Positions 1-12,866 of a stretch of 64,000 nt of DNA are shown one piece after another. The position numbers and the translations under genes were made by a program. Every line of letters begins with the position of its first letter. Position 1 is the stretch's first letter. Where the stretch lies: contig OW388299.1 of NCBI GenBank assembly GCA_936450465.1, positions 38,761,548 to 38,825,547 on the forward strand, given 5' to 3'. The notes under the pieces were generated by a model that was not told the origin of the DNA, ran no database searches, and worked only from the letters and a program-made list of their open reading frames with translations. Source of the DNA: Gibbula magus (lineage: Eukaryota; Mollusca; Gastropoda; Trochida; Trochidae).

Positions 1-1571
1 ACTGAAACCGTCCCTGGCCATTCAGTGAGAAATAATGTACCCGTGTCTCACTGAAACCGTCCCTGGCCATTCAGTGAGAAATAATGTACCCGTGTCTCAC
101 TGAAACCGTCCCTGGCCATTCAGTGAGAAATGATGTACCCGTGTCTCACTGAAACCGTCCCTGGCCATTAAGTGAGAAATAATGTACCCGTGTCTCACTG
201 AAACCGTCCCTGGCCATTACGTGAGAAATAATGTACCCGTGTCTCACTGAAACCGTCCCTGGCCATTACGTGAGAAATAATGTACCCGTGTCTCACTGAA
301 ACCGTCCCTGGCCATTCAGTGAGAAATAATGTACCCGTGTCTCACTGAAACCGTCCCTGGCCATTTAGTGAGAAATAATGTACCCTTGTCTCACTGAAAC
401 CGTCCCTGGCCATTCAGTGAGAAATAATGTACCCGTGTCTCACTGAAACCGTCCCTGGCCATTAAGTGAGAAATAATGTACCCGTGTCTCACTGAAACCG
501 TTCCTGGCCATTAAGTGAGAAATGATGTACCCGTGTCTCACTGAAACCGTTCCTGGCCATTACGTGAGAAATGATGTACCCGTGTCTCACTGAAACCATC
601 CCTGGCCATTCAGTGAGAAATAATGTACCCGTGTCTCACTGAAATCGTCCCTGGCCATTCAGTGAGAAATAATGTACCCCGTGTCTCACTGAAACCATCC
701 CTGGCCATTAAGTGAGAATTAATGTACCCGTGTCTCACTGAAACCGTTCGTTGCCATTCAGTCAGAAATAATGTACCCGTGTCTCACTGAAACCGTCCCT
801 GGCCATTAAGTGAGAAATAATGTACCCGTGTCTCACTGAAACCGTCCCTGGCCATTCAGTGAGAAATAATGTACCCGTGTCTCACTGAAACCGTCCCTGG
901 CCATTACGTGAGAAATAATGTACCCGTGTTTCACTGGAACCGTCCCTGGCCAATCAGTGAAAAATAATGTACCCGTGTCTCACTGAAACCGTCCCTGGAC
1001 ATTAAGTGAGAAATAATGTACCCGTGTCTCACTGAAACCGTCCCTGGCCATTAAGTGAGAAATAATGTACCCGTGTCTCACTGGAACCGTCCCTGGCCAT
1101 TCAGTGAGAAATAATGTACCCGTGTCTCACTGAAACCGTCCCTGGACATTCAGTTAGAAATAATGTACCAGCGTCTCACTGAAATCGTCCCTGGCCATTA
1201 AGTGAGAAATAATGTACCCGTGTCTCACTGAAACCGTCCCTGGACATTCAGTTAGAAATAATGTACCAGCGTCTCACTGAAACCGTCCCTGGCCATTAAG
1301 TGAGAAATAATGTACCCGTGTCTCACTGAAACCGTCCCTGGACATTCAGTTAGAAATAATGTACCAGCGTCTCACTGAAACCGTCCCTGGCCATTAAGTG
1401 AGAAATAATGTACCCGTGTCTCACTGGAACCGTCCCTGGCCATTACGTGAGAAATAATGTACCCGTGTCTCACTGAAACCGTCCCTGGACATTCAGTTAG
1501 AAATAATGTACCAGCGTCTCACTGAAACCGTCCCTGGCCATTAAGTGAGAAATGATGTACCCGTCCCTGGC
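1..1571. repeat. 49-bp tandem satellite array
   Basis: About 32 head-to-tail copies of a 49-bp unit; the phrase 'actgaaaccgtccctgg' recurs every 49 bases. Units differ mainly at one dinucleotide after 'ggccatt' (ca, aa or ac before gtgag). A second subtype has 'ggacattcagttag' and 'accagcg'. Because 49 is not a multiple of three, no long reading frame crosses the array. The array enters from the left, so its full size is unknown. Confidence 0.97.
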
Positions 1572-2090
1572 CATTCAGTGAGAAATAATGTACCCGTGTC
1601 TCAGTGAAACCGTCCCTGGCCCTTTAGTGAGATATAATGTACCCGTATCTCTTTGAAACCATCCCTGGTCCTTTAGTGAGATATAATGAATCCGTATCTC
1701 TTTGAAACCACCCGTCTCTTTGAAACCATCCCTGGCCATATGATGAAACTGTCTCTCACTGAAACTATCCTTGGTCATAAAATGTAAAATAATCAATCCA
1801 TATCTCACTCAAACCCCTGGCCATTAAGTGAGAAACAATGTGCCCGTCTCACACTGAAACCATTCCTGGCTAATTAGTGAGAAAAAATGAAACTGTCTCT
1901 CACTGAAATTATCCTTGGCCATAAAAGGTGAAATAATGAACCCATAACTCATTCAAGCCGTCTCAAAGGTCAAATAATAATGTCATATCTCACTGAATCC
2001 ACCGCTGGCCACTTAGTGAGAAATAATGAACCTGTCTCTCACTGAAACCATCACTGGCCATAAAAGGAGATATAAGGAGCCAGTCACTCA
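1572..2090. repeat. Diverged edge of the 49-bp satellite
   Basis: The same 'tctcactgaaac...ctggcca' phrases continue with growing substitution, loss of phase and unit-length changes (for example a short unit near 1708-1735). Decay at an array edge is typical of satellites, where homogenisation is weaker. No gene is seen. Confidence 0.88.
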
Positions 2091-2113
2091 CTTAACATAC
2101 CGTTACATGCGTT

Positions 2114-2230
2114 ATGTCCCCCGAAAAGCTTCGCGGGGGACATAATGTTTTCGCCTCCGTCCATGATTCCGTTATTCCGTTATTCCGTCCTTCCGTATTT
2201 CCGAAATGCTTTATTTTCTGGGCCATATCT
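2114..2230. mobile_element. Fragment of pearl-like element (terminal hairpin and short repeats)
   Basis: A GC-rich hairpin ('gtcccccg' ... 'cgggggac', about 2116-2143) is followed by a 'cctccgtccatgattccgtt' tract with ATTCCGTT/CCTTCCG repeats. This is the same order (hairpin, then CGTCC-type short repeats, then an 'aaatg' segment) as the left end of the larger element at 51905. The core repeats of that element are missing here. Assignment to the same family is by architecture, so moderate. Confidence 0.55.
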
Positions 2231-2344
2231 CTAAAACCGTTCAATATTTTTTTTACGAATTTTGGTATGTGGTTAGACCCAGCGGTGGACTGGTGCCTTT
2301 TGCTACTTAGGTTATTCTGATTTATATTTATATATATATATCAT

Positions 2345-2450
2345 ATTGGCTCAGTTTATCTCGTATTGGCTCAGTTTATCTGATGTTGGCTCAGTTTATT
2401 TCATATTGGCTCAATTTGTCTCGTATTGGCTCAGTTTGTCTCATATTGGC
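2345..2450. repeat. 20-bp minisatellite, five copies
   Basis: Five head-to-tail copies of a 20-bp unit beginning 'attggctcagttt' start at 2345, 2365, 2385, 2405 and 2425, followed by a partial sixth. The open frame across it is a by-product of the repeat. Confidence 0.9.
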
Positions 2451-2574
2451 GCTATTTTTTCCTGTATTGGCCAAATTTCCTTGTATTATTCCAGTTTTGG
2501 AACCATATGGTATAGTTTTGAAATACTGTTTAAGTACAATAACATGCATTACTGTATAACTCAAGTGTAGTGTG

Positions 2575-3430
2575 TCATTTTTCTTTCACATATATACACC
2601 GCCGTTCACATTCGCTCTTCACACGTAGCCCATTATTTGAGTAAAGTCGTCTCTCGGACAATAAGGGCTTGTCAATACGTGAGAAAAGATAATACTCTAA
2701 TAATATACTCGTCTTTCATTAAAACCATATCATTATGTTAGAAATGTTGAAACTATCTCTCAGCTAGCCATGTTGAAAACATAGACTGATCGTTTTAACT
2801 TAACCATTCCTGTCCATTGTAAGAGAATTGATAAACATGTCTCTTTTTTAAATTTCGGTTTTAACATTCAACGGGCGCCGAAGATATCTCAGATGATAGA
2901 ACTCTTATAACACGTAATCTATTTTAGAAATTCGGTCTGATATTAACAGAGACAGTACAAACAGAAAGAGTGCTATAAATATGTTATTAAATGCTCCATA
3001 TAATGCTTAGGCTGTTATTATTATGGTTGGCAATCCTATAAATGCACAATACAATCAAATTTCGCAATACCATAAAGGAAGAGTTGGTGCATAAGAACCC
3101 CGGACATAGAAGACAGTCGTAGTGTAGTATTATTCAAGGCCAGAGAGTGAGTGTAACTGTCCTTAGGTTTGTTGTGATGTTATTGAAGTGTTTAAATGTA
3201 TTAGCATTTATATGCATTGAATCATGAATGTTTGCATGTGTACACTCACGCGTAGTTGTAGCATAGTGCAACACATGTCCATGTAATATATGTAAGTCTT
3301 TTGTTACGCAGGTTGATGACGTATATTTATTGTATACTTATTCTATACCTACTATATATACAGCAATATGGTTTAGTCGTAAAATTATTTCTCTGGAAGG
3401 TAATTATGTATCTCTCTTTTTTTTCACCTA
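2575..3430. other. No gene seen
   Basis: AT-rich unique sequence. I see no coding exon, RNA gene or clear repeat. Confidence 0.6.
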
Positions 3431-3454
3431 CTATTTTGACATGTCAGTTTATCA

Positions 3455-3690
3455 ACATCTTCCCTCCGCAAGGCATAATTAGCCAGTCTCCATCAGTGGA
3501 TACGTTGCCTTGCAGCATTTCCTTTACTTTTCCGTGCTAACATAGCTGAGCACTGCACCTGAAATACATAGTGGGCTCTGATTCGCTAGGACAGAAACAT
3601 TAAGGAAATGCGGCAAGGCTTAAATTAGCCAGTGATGCAGACTGGCGAATGTTATGCCTTGCTGGGAAGTTGCTTTGTCAGATAAATTAT
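3455..3690. mobile_element. Inverted-repeat MITE-like element, family C, copy 1
   Basis: The left end ('cttccctccgcaaggcataa', 'agccagtctccat') is mirrored at the right ('gcagactggcgaatgttatg', 'ccttgctgggaag'). Inner arms also pair: 'ccttgcagcatttcctt' with 'aaggaaatgcggcaagg'. Related copies lie at 29985-30135 and 38728-38942. No coding capacity. Confidence 0.8.
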
Positions 3691-3699
3691 TTCAAGGTT

Positions 3700-5040
3700 G
3701 TCTTCACGCTGTATATCTGACCTAAACTAAACAATAGTAGGTCAGTGAGAAATGACTGTGTAAAGATACAATGTAAAGTATGTATTCTATAACAAAACAT
3801 GTTTTCTTATTTGTAAATCATATACTTTTTTCATGGAAACACAGACAACAAAGAAATCCGAAAACCTGAAAAGGTATCATATAAACGAGACATATATTTA
3901 CATCTATGCATAGTCAACCAGTCTTTTTAATCGCCAATGCATAGAACGTGTTTCTCCTTCATAAATGTCGTAAGCGTCAGAAAAGTGGAGAACTACAACT
4001 GGAGGTGTATTTGATTTGCTGTTACTTACAGACGTTGAACAGTGCTTGGTATACAAGTAAAGCACTTTATGAACCTTGATAGTAGTAAATCTCCTTCTGA
4101 CCTCACGAAAATAGGCTATGTTATCATCGAGGTCACTAATCAAGAAGGCCGTGTTGATACGTCTCGAGGTTGTACTTTACCAAGGACTGCAGGTTCATCA
4201 AATAAAGAGAATAGCTATTAAAACGTCTTTAAACTGTACAGGATGAAGATGCAATCGTTATTTACAGTGGTTCGTGGTACAGTTTGAGAACAGCTATGAA
4301 CAAAATGTAGGCCAAAAGGGTGTGATCTTTTCTCAATTTTAATACTAAGTTAAATTAAAATATAACTCTCTACCTGTGAAAATAATGGAGAGATACTGTC
4401 GTTTACAAACATATTTGGGTTAAAATAAAAATAAAAATTATTTGGAACAAAATGTAGGCCAAATATGTGAAAGCAATATTTTAATTCAGTTTTAAGTTTT
4501 AAGTTTAAATACGTCCATCCTATACCTGTACAAGTGAAATGGAATTTCATAAGCATGAAGTTAGAAGTAGAAGGGTTAGGAGTAGAAGTAGAAAGATTAT
4601 CAACAAAATGTGAGTCAAAGAACGTGAACCATTATATAATTATACAAATTGAATCTTATTTTTGATTAATTTCTATCTTTAACAATTTAGTCACATTATC
4701 ATAATGGTTTAAATACGTGTACACGTTTAGAAGTAATAGTGGAATGGTTATTTACAAACTGTTGGGCAATTATTTTTTTAAATCTAAATTTGATGTTGAC
4801 ATTGAATTCAAATACACCCTCTACATGTACCCCTGGATCCGGCACTGTAATAAGGACTGTTATTCCTTTGAAGTAAGAGAGGTAGGCGAAACTGGATATA
4901 TAGGCAGTGAACATAATGTAGGCCAAAGTACACTATTCACTTGCTCGATAACGTTGTTTGTATACCTACTAGTGTTCATAGCAGTCATTGTTCATGGCAG
5001 TACAGAAGTTGAATGTCCATAGAACTTGTTCTCTTTCATG
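3700..5040. other. No gene seen
   Basis: AT-rich sequence with short open frames only, none with recognisable protein features. Confidence 0.6.
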
Positions 5041-5043
5041 GTA

Positions 5044-5083
5044 CATATGGTATATGGTATATGGTATATGGTATATGGTATAT

Positions 5084-5168
<85 letters not shown>
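5044..5168. repeat. Microsatellites: 7-bp 'tatatgg' repeat, then (TA)n
   Basis: About six copies of a 7-bp 'tatatgg' unit pass directly into about 40 TA dinucleotides. The open frames reading (IY)n through it on both strands are artefacts of the repeat. Confidence 0.97.
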
Positions 5169-5169
<1 letters not shown>

Positions 5170-5171
<2 letters not shown>

Positions 5172-5633
5172 ACCTATTTCTTGACTTGTACTTCATACGT
5201 TGTCTACATAAGTGTACATAACTGTAAGATATATACATCAAAGAACAAAAGACATGAATTAAAACCGTGGAACAAATTTGATTCTGAATAAAGTTTAACC
5301 AGTAGCAAATAATATTAACTCATATGGTTGAAATAAGTATTTGGGTTAGAATTAAAATGGCAATGAACTAAGTGTTAACGTGTGAAACAATGATATTTGA
5401 TTCCGCCTTCAATGTGGAAAACATTGCAGACGCTTTATGCTTTATGTTGAAGAAGATACTTTACATATTTGATATTATAGTAACACGTAAAAGTTGAATG
5501 GGTTCAAATGAAGTGTCATTATTTCAAACATAGTAACATTGCAAACAATTATGTAACCACTAAGCCAGTTTAATACCATGCAACATACGTACGTTAAGCA
5601 TGGTTTACTGATATAGAACATTCAAAATCATAA
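5170..5633. other. No gene seen
   Basis: AT-rich sequence without a recognisable gene or repeat. Confidence 0.55.
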
Positions 5634-6119
5634 TAAACTACCGGGTAAAAGAAAGTACTCACCTCAGATGGTTTCGATTAATTCAATATGTAAAAGAAAT
5701 CAGATGCATTTGACTATGGCACAATACAATACTAATTTGAATGAATTAATTTTAAATTGTTAAATTCTAGTTTACAAACCTTTGTTTAATGAAGACAGGG
5801 GCAAGAAATTAAATTTACACCAACATTAGCCCAACCATGTTTATAATGTTGTAAATGTATGCAGAATCAGGCATATTTATTAATTTTCACATAGAAAATG
5901 TCTTATATGTCGATGAACAGTTGTGTATCAACAAAAATATTTTTGCCGACATTTAAATTTAAAATTTCATTTTTTTTTTAAAGATCAAAAACATATAGAA
6001 CTATTCTTTGACTTCTGACTAAACACATGTACTTTTCAGACATCGATAACTTGAGATATTTGTAATTGAAAATCATACACGATCAAATCAACAGAGTACT
6101 TTCTTTTGCCTGGCAGTTA
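5634..6119. mobile_element. TIR element of about 0.5 kb, family F, copy 1
   Basis: Starts 'taaactaccgggtaaaag' and ends with the near-inverse 'cttttgcctggcagtta'. The inside is conserved with copies at 58742-59264, 34165-34545 and 60467-60835, including 'atgtcttatatgtcgatgaa' and 'cccaaccatgtttataatg'. It has no open frame of note, so it is a non-autonomous DNA transposon (MITE). The copy at 58742 has TA at both outer edges, which suggests Tc1/mariner mobilisation. Confidence 0.85.
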
Positions 6120-9100
6120 ACCTTTCATTGATCATTACACATCACCTGCAATTAGTAGGTATTGGATCAAATAATTAAATGCTGACTTATTTGACAAATG
6201 CTCCAAATAAATATCTGGACTGAATTAAAATTTACAGTTTAATATTCATAATGTTGAATCGATTTCTTGATCATTCGAAATATGTCAACATACTGTTCGA
6301 CACAGACACTCGGCAAATCAAAAGGTTGATCTAGACTGTCTATCATTCCCCTAAATTATTATTTCCCCTTATTTGACCTTATAAGACACCCTCTTGTAAA
6401 GCAATCTACAATTTCCTTAAGCGAAAGTTGACAGATTGAAATTTACATTGATACTTACATTTTACATAAATATTAATAGAATACATTTGATAAATTAATT
6501 TTAACATATATACTGCCTTACTTTATACACACCTATTTTCACCCTATCGTTATTAGACTTGGGGATCAGGGTATTGTAGCAGGGTAGCAGATACAAATAC
6601 ACTGATGGAGCAGGGTGAGAATAAGTGTTCATATACTTAGTGACAGTCTATATTTATCTATCACAATTAATGCATTTTTGTAAAATACAAATACTTTTTT
6701 TTCATAAAATTAGGGACTGTCTGTATTCGAATATGGAGTATGGATTAATTTATTTTCCTTTAAAACACGTTTTAGTAACTTGGTGTGTTTAGATTCGACT
6801 ATGGATATGGCATATTTATTATACAATGTTTAAAATAAAATACGTTTCGTAACGCGTAGGACTATCTGATTTGAATGTAGCATTTAAATTATCCTTTGCT
6901 TTAAACAAACTTTTAGGTTCTTAATGGTCTTCTAAATTGGACTTTGCATGTGTCATGTTTATTACAGAGACATTAGGCTGATATGATTATACAAATGATC
7001 TATTCTGTGACAGTTGTGTTCCTTTTACTTGTTATGTATGTATGATTATATGTGGTCCACTGTTATATGAAATTACAGTCAAATCAAATTATCAAGTCTA
7101 GAAAAGCAAGTTTAGGTAGCTTAGTCAGTCAATCCAGTTAAAATATAAATGACTCCTTATTATTTTATATTAAATTTTCAATTGTAACACTTCTTAAAAT
7201 TTTTATTTCAAGATTGTAGGCTAATCTATACACTGTAGTTCAAACGAATTGTAACAGCTAAATCTAAAACAATGAAAGTAAGTACCTATTGCAACACTTC
7301 AAACATATGTTCAATACTTGTTTTATGTGGAGATGAGATCGGCAATTATTTTTTTATTATTATCTTTTTTATATACAACAAATCATATTTTAGAGAGAAA
7401 AAAAACGAAAAAACAGTTAATAAAAACGTCTCGTGGAAATAAAAATCAATCAATTATCAATGGCCAACACTGGTTAAGCCGATTTGACTATAAAACCAAA
7501 TAACGATGTTAATCAAAACATAAATCAATAATATCACATCAATCAATCATAAATTAATAATATAAAATATAATAAAAAGATTCCATTAAAATAAATTAAA
7601 TTTTCAGATTTTAAATTAATAAATACTACCCATAATTTTAGAATAAATCAAAATCATTTATCGTATTTTCAAATAAAATCATTTCGCATATTTTCTTCAG
7701 GCGGGTCTATGACGTCATCAGAATTTTGGCTAAAAGGAAGGAACTACGCAATAGCATGACCGGTCCTGACCTATCCTGTATCCGCCTTATATTCTCGACA
7801 TATACATTGTCTACACTTCACTTACATACGTCCTGTTAATTACTCGTATAAATCATCATGTATTACTTTGGTCAGTTAAATATAGTAACAACAAACACTA
7901 TATCCTGCTTGAAAAACATGACATTTACCAAAACACTGTTGGTTGGATCGTTTATCTAATTTCCAAATAAACCGTAACGAATGTGATGATATGATCATTG
8001 TGTGTTTTTATTTGACTTCAACATTATACGTTGTCATCACGTCAATATTATTGTGTATCAATTATTTCCCTTATTTTTCCTTTATTAACGTACGAATAAT
8101 ACATTTCAGTTCCTTATCATGTTCTGCCTTCCAAAATATGTCAATTTCTAATCACTTCCTGTTGGTTTCCTTCTGTAATAACAGTGTAATATTTAACGTC
8201 CTTTTCTATTTATTATGTTATACCATTTTGGTACATTCCCCTAGTTTATTCCTTTAATAATATTTTGATACTAAATTTAACTTTCCCAACTGTTTAATAA
8301 CATTATAATATTATGTATCGATTTTTTCCGCTTTTTTTCTTAATATAACACTATTCTGAATTAATTTTCCGTCAAATTAGTTCATATATTTACGCTTGTG
8401 CTATATATCCATGAAAAGGGGAAATTACGATTATATATCTAAGCAGAGGTTTCGTAAACAGAGTACATTACCGAAGTCGTGAAATTGAGGAAAACACGTC
8501 AAAAGATATTTCAAACTTAGGCTCCACGTTTAGAGGGTAACGTCTGACCGAAAAGTGACGTCATAACATCGTTAATGATGTCACATCGTGATGAAATAAT
8601 ATTTTCCCCTGGAGGATACTATGGAAAATATTAACCCCTGTTCGCTGACCTAGTTGGTGATAAAACAAAAACAGTTAATGAACATTTAATCGTCTATATG
8701 GTCACTAAATAAATTGGAATATGAAAATGCATATGACATCTGTTCTTATATCTAGGAATAGATAAATAATTATCAAAATGTTTAAAAAGCGAACATATAT
8801 AAACCAAACTATATTTTGTTCATTCAAACAGTTATTATAAGGGTAGTATGTACTGTTTATATATCTTAATATCCTACATTTATTATGGGCCCTACATAAG
8901 CCAATGATATCACACAATAGCTGAGATAAGTTTGTTATCATTCAACTTTGATTCCATCTGGATTAGTTTGTTTTTCAAACCTTAACTGTAGCTTACGCAG
9001 ACTGTTCAATAAACATGGTGGAGAAGAAAGTTTTATGAATATAGCTTCTCGCCTTTCTGGGTTTTTTTAAACATTAGTTATTAATGTTAAATAAATTTAT

Positions 9101-10638
9101 TGACATTGTTTGAATTTTATTATTTTTTAATTTTAATGTGTTTTTAAATGTTTTTATGAACTTTGATTTCATTATTCTATTCTTTGTCCGTATTTAGTAG
9201 GTTTAAAAATATATATTTTGTATTTAGCGTGTATTATATACATATCTAGATGTCCTTATTAAACAAGTGAAAATACCAAGATCTGGGGTCAATCGTCATC
9301 ATTTTGTATGTTTAATTTTTGACATGACGTTGACGCTGTAGTGACGTACATTTTAAACATTCACCACCAAATATTTTTTTTAAATATTTACAAAAGCAAA
9401 CTCATTTTCAAAACGTCACTCAGGGCAAACATTCAAGCAAGAAAATCCACAAGTTCATTTTTTCCAAAACTAGACAACAATAGAGAAAAATACCTCTCAT
9501 TATTTCTCTCCCAACAGTAGTTATACCTATCGTGGACGAAAAGGTAAGAATACCTGGATCATTACCTATTGTGTTGTGTTCAGAGATTGCAATCAAGCCA
9601 TGTAATAAATACTGAGAAGGAAAATGATGAATAAAGGTGATCCAAAATGAAAATATAGCAATAGATTATTTTGTTTTAGGAAATATATTTTTCATTTCAA
9701 ATCGTACATTTTTTCTCATTAAAACTGACCTCAAATCCTAATAGAAATGAGAAAGCAGAAATTATTTTATTTCGTTAATATTATCAATCAAAATAAGTAG
9801 TAGGTTAGAAATGTAAAAGTACAAATTCAGTTTACTTCTGTAGTCGACAATCATTCATACATTCATTTATATATTCAGTTTATACAAAACGATGTGTTTA
9901 GTTTACGTGTATTAATAATTAGTATGCATATGCTTATGAAACGTAATATCTATGTCTGTGCATATGCAATATGCATAATACGTCACAAGTATTTGGGCTA
10001 TATCATATAGCTTGTGATTATGAGTCAATGTCCGCCATTTTGGCAAAGTCCCGGAAGTGCAGTGTTCACATGTTTATATCTGATTAAAGCTTCATATATC
10101 GTTCTGTGAATAAATGCAAGATAGTTGCACACATAAATACAGTGGCGGAACCCTTTTAAAAATTGTTTGCAAAATCCTAGATCCGTCCCTGCAAATATGT
10201 TTCTGAAATAAATTACAACACCTACTGTGTTGATCAAACGTATTCTTATTATTCTATTATGCATTCTAACACAAACACTATTATAGCAACTCCTTAAAAA
10301 TAATAGAATGTAAGTGTTAATGATGTATTCTATGACAATCAGAAATTATCTGAAGTGTAATTGAAAATAAATAAACAACGACCAATGCACATGGCAAACG
10401 TTTTTGTTAATTGATGTGAAATAGCATGCGTAAAAGGTCAAATTAAAATTACAACATTTGTTCATAAAATTCTGATTTAATGTCCCTGTTTGTAAATTTG
10501 TCACATAAATTATCATCAAAATAAAAACCGTGTATGGTTAAACATGAAATGTGGTAAGATCATGCATAAATAACAATACTACACAAATTATAATATGTCG
10601 TACTGGCATGCCACTGCCCTTGGACCCTGAATGTATTA
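6120..10638. other. Long gene-free AT-rich stretch
   Basis: I find no coding exons. Short patches such as 10140-10195 ('cagtggcggaac' ... 'cctagatccgtccctg') resemble the small inverted-repeat element at 56443-56520. Isolated CRE-like TGACGTCA words occur near 7708 and 8558. Open frames here are short and low in complexity. Confidence 0.6.
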
Positions 10639-10930
10639 AAGGGAATGTTCTATCGGGGTTTAAATTGTGGAAACGAAAGTCCTATTCATACATTGTTATA
10701 TCATACTAATGCATGCTTAGAACACAGTTAAACATATCACTGAAAGTAATAGGCATTTTGATAAAGAAGTGAGCACATAAAAAATTAGATGTGACCAATG
10801 AGGCAATTCATCGGCGTTACGAGTGTGAAAATCGTAAACCTTGCAATAAATCCGAAAGTCGATGAGCTCGTGAGAATTTCTTCTTGGATTGTAAATATCA
10901 AATGCATCAATTGTGAGACGAGTTAACGTA
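10639..10930. mobile_element. Dispersed repeat, family G, copy 1
   Basis: Shares an ordered series of phrases with 53804-54225: 'gttctatcgggg', 'ggaaacgaaa', 'attcatcggcg' and 'gagtg.gaaaa'. The two copies are diverged. No coding capacity. Confidence 0.6.
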
Positions 10931-12698
10931 GCTACCTAGTAAATTAGATAATGCTGAAAGAAATTGGTAAAAAAAGATGTGGTAAACTATATAATGATTA
11001 AACAAGTCAATTTGGTCAAAAACATCAAAATACATGATGGGGAAATATTATTTGATAAAAATACCATGGTAAAACATATAAATGTGGTAAAATATATAAT
11101 GAAAAGTAATATGAGGGTAAAATGCAGTTGGTAAAACATATCACTCTTGTAACACACATTAATATGGTAAATCATGTGTAAAAGGATATAAATGACATAA
11201 TAAACAAATAATAATCATAACTGATAAGCTGAAATAAAATAAAAAATCATATTCATATTCCAGAATACAAATAGTTGGCAAAGAAATGTCTAAGAATAAG
11301 TCAAGCCTGAATAAGGTAAGCAACTGAAACAAAATCGTTATTATTTGAACTTCAATTCGACTGAAAATAAAGAAAACATGACTCATTCATGTTTGGATTT
11401 TATGTTTGTACTGAATTCTTGATAAAAGGATTGGGTGCTTTACAGCTCTAGGAATATTTGGGATCACAGGAAATTTTAGTTTGTTATCCAGATTCTAAAA
11501 TAACATAAAAACCTGACAAGACCAGATACCTTTTTGGAAATTGAGAAATCACAGAGTCTGTTTTTCCCCATTTCATTTGGACTTATTGATAATCTAGAAT
11601 TATTATTATTGAAAAGAAAATAGATTTATTGATAATGCATATAATTATTCATGCAAAATACTTTGTGATCTCATGCTTCAAAATAAAGGATGAAGTAACA
11701 GAAGACCAGACATGTTTATATACGCTTAATGTATATATACGTATATGTAAGATTATATGAGCAATATACCCTTTATTCATCTTATGTTGCATACAATAAA
11801 AGAATAGAATAACGATTTCGAAAAAATAGAGACATGATATATGTGCAAGATTTTCTATGTTCGTAATGTGTTTCATGCCATCACGTTTGAAGACTTAAGA
11901 ACAATTAAGGTCTAGGTTCAGTAAGGGTTGGACTGAAACACATATGGTCCATAGGTCTTCATTTACATCTAGCATTTCTAATTGAGTCATTGATATATCT
12001 GCAAGATGTTATTCTATGATGTTATTCCATGGCATAGCATTTTGGCAAAATAAACCTCAATAAAAGACATATAATATATAAAAGACTGTTTTCGTATTCA
12101 TCACATGTTTACTGCTAGGTTTACGTGTACCTGTCCTGTGTGGATTTCAACATAGTTTATAGAACAATGGGTTTGAAAACACCTTTCAGTTTGGCCAGCA
12201 GTCCGTATCCCCCGCAGGTAGAACACGATCCATTGCGAATTTAAAGACGTAGAAAATGTTAAAATTGTCTTTGGAATATTTTTTCAAGATTTATAATGAC
12301 ATATCTTGGATATCTTCACATCTCATTACGAGCCAAAGGTCAATAAATGGGACGATGTTTTAAATTGTTAATGTATCTGCAGTGTATCGTTCAAGGATTT
12401 CCCCCAATATTCACGATTTTATGGTAATTCAACATCTTTAGCTGTTGACTGCATCCATCATGTAAAGTAATGTTTTTACGACTACAAATTCTGGAATGCC
12501 ACTTAAAAAGTTTGATTTATGCATTATGTCAAGGGGAGGGGTCTTAACAAATAAGGCTAAATTATCATTTAAAGAATCCCTATTATAACGATTGAACATT
12601 TTGATAACTTATATCAAAGAACATAATTTCTTCTTTAGAAACTCAATATTTAATTGAAAGGCATTGTAACCCCTTTAGGACGAGTGTTGTTAAAAGAA
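10931..12698. other. No gene seen
   Basis: AT-rich. A loose 'atggtaaaacatat' phrase recurs between 11060 and 11180 but is too irregular to call a tandem array. Confidence 0.55.
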
Positions 12699-12699
12699 C

Positions 12700-12866
12700 A
12701 TAAATGCTTGGAACATCTTTCACATATTGTCAATGTTTATTTAATCTCGTGAGGTAGAAAAGTTATATATTTTCACTCGTGAAAATATAACCTTTCTACC
12801 TCACGAGATGAGATAAACATGGTATTAGTCAAGAAAAGGCAAATATCCTCTAAATATTCCATGTTA
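12700..12866. mobile_element. Palindromic MITE, family H, copy 1
   Basis: Nearly perfect palindrome centred near 12780: 'ctcgtgaggtagaaaag' mirrors 'cctttctacctcacgag', and 'tatattttcac' mirrors 'gtgaaaatata'. The outer arms carry 'tgtttattt' and 'gataaacatggtatta'. Other copies are at 37457, 39186, 39548 and 41141. Confidence 0.85.

Noticed and set aside
1..2090. Possible CRISPR-like array
   Set aside because: Units are contiguous with no unique spacers, and the window is eukaryotic. It is a satellite.
4969..5291. Open frames on both strands with (IY)n
   Set aside because: Products of the TA microsatellite.
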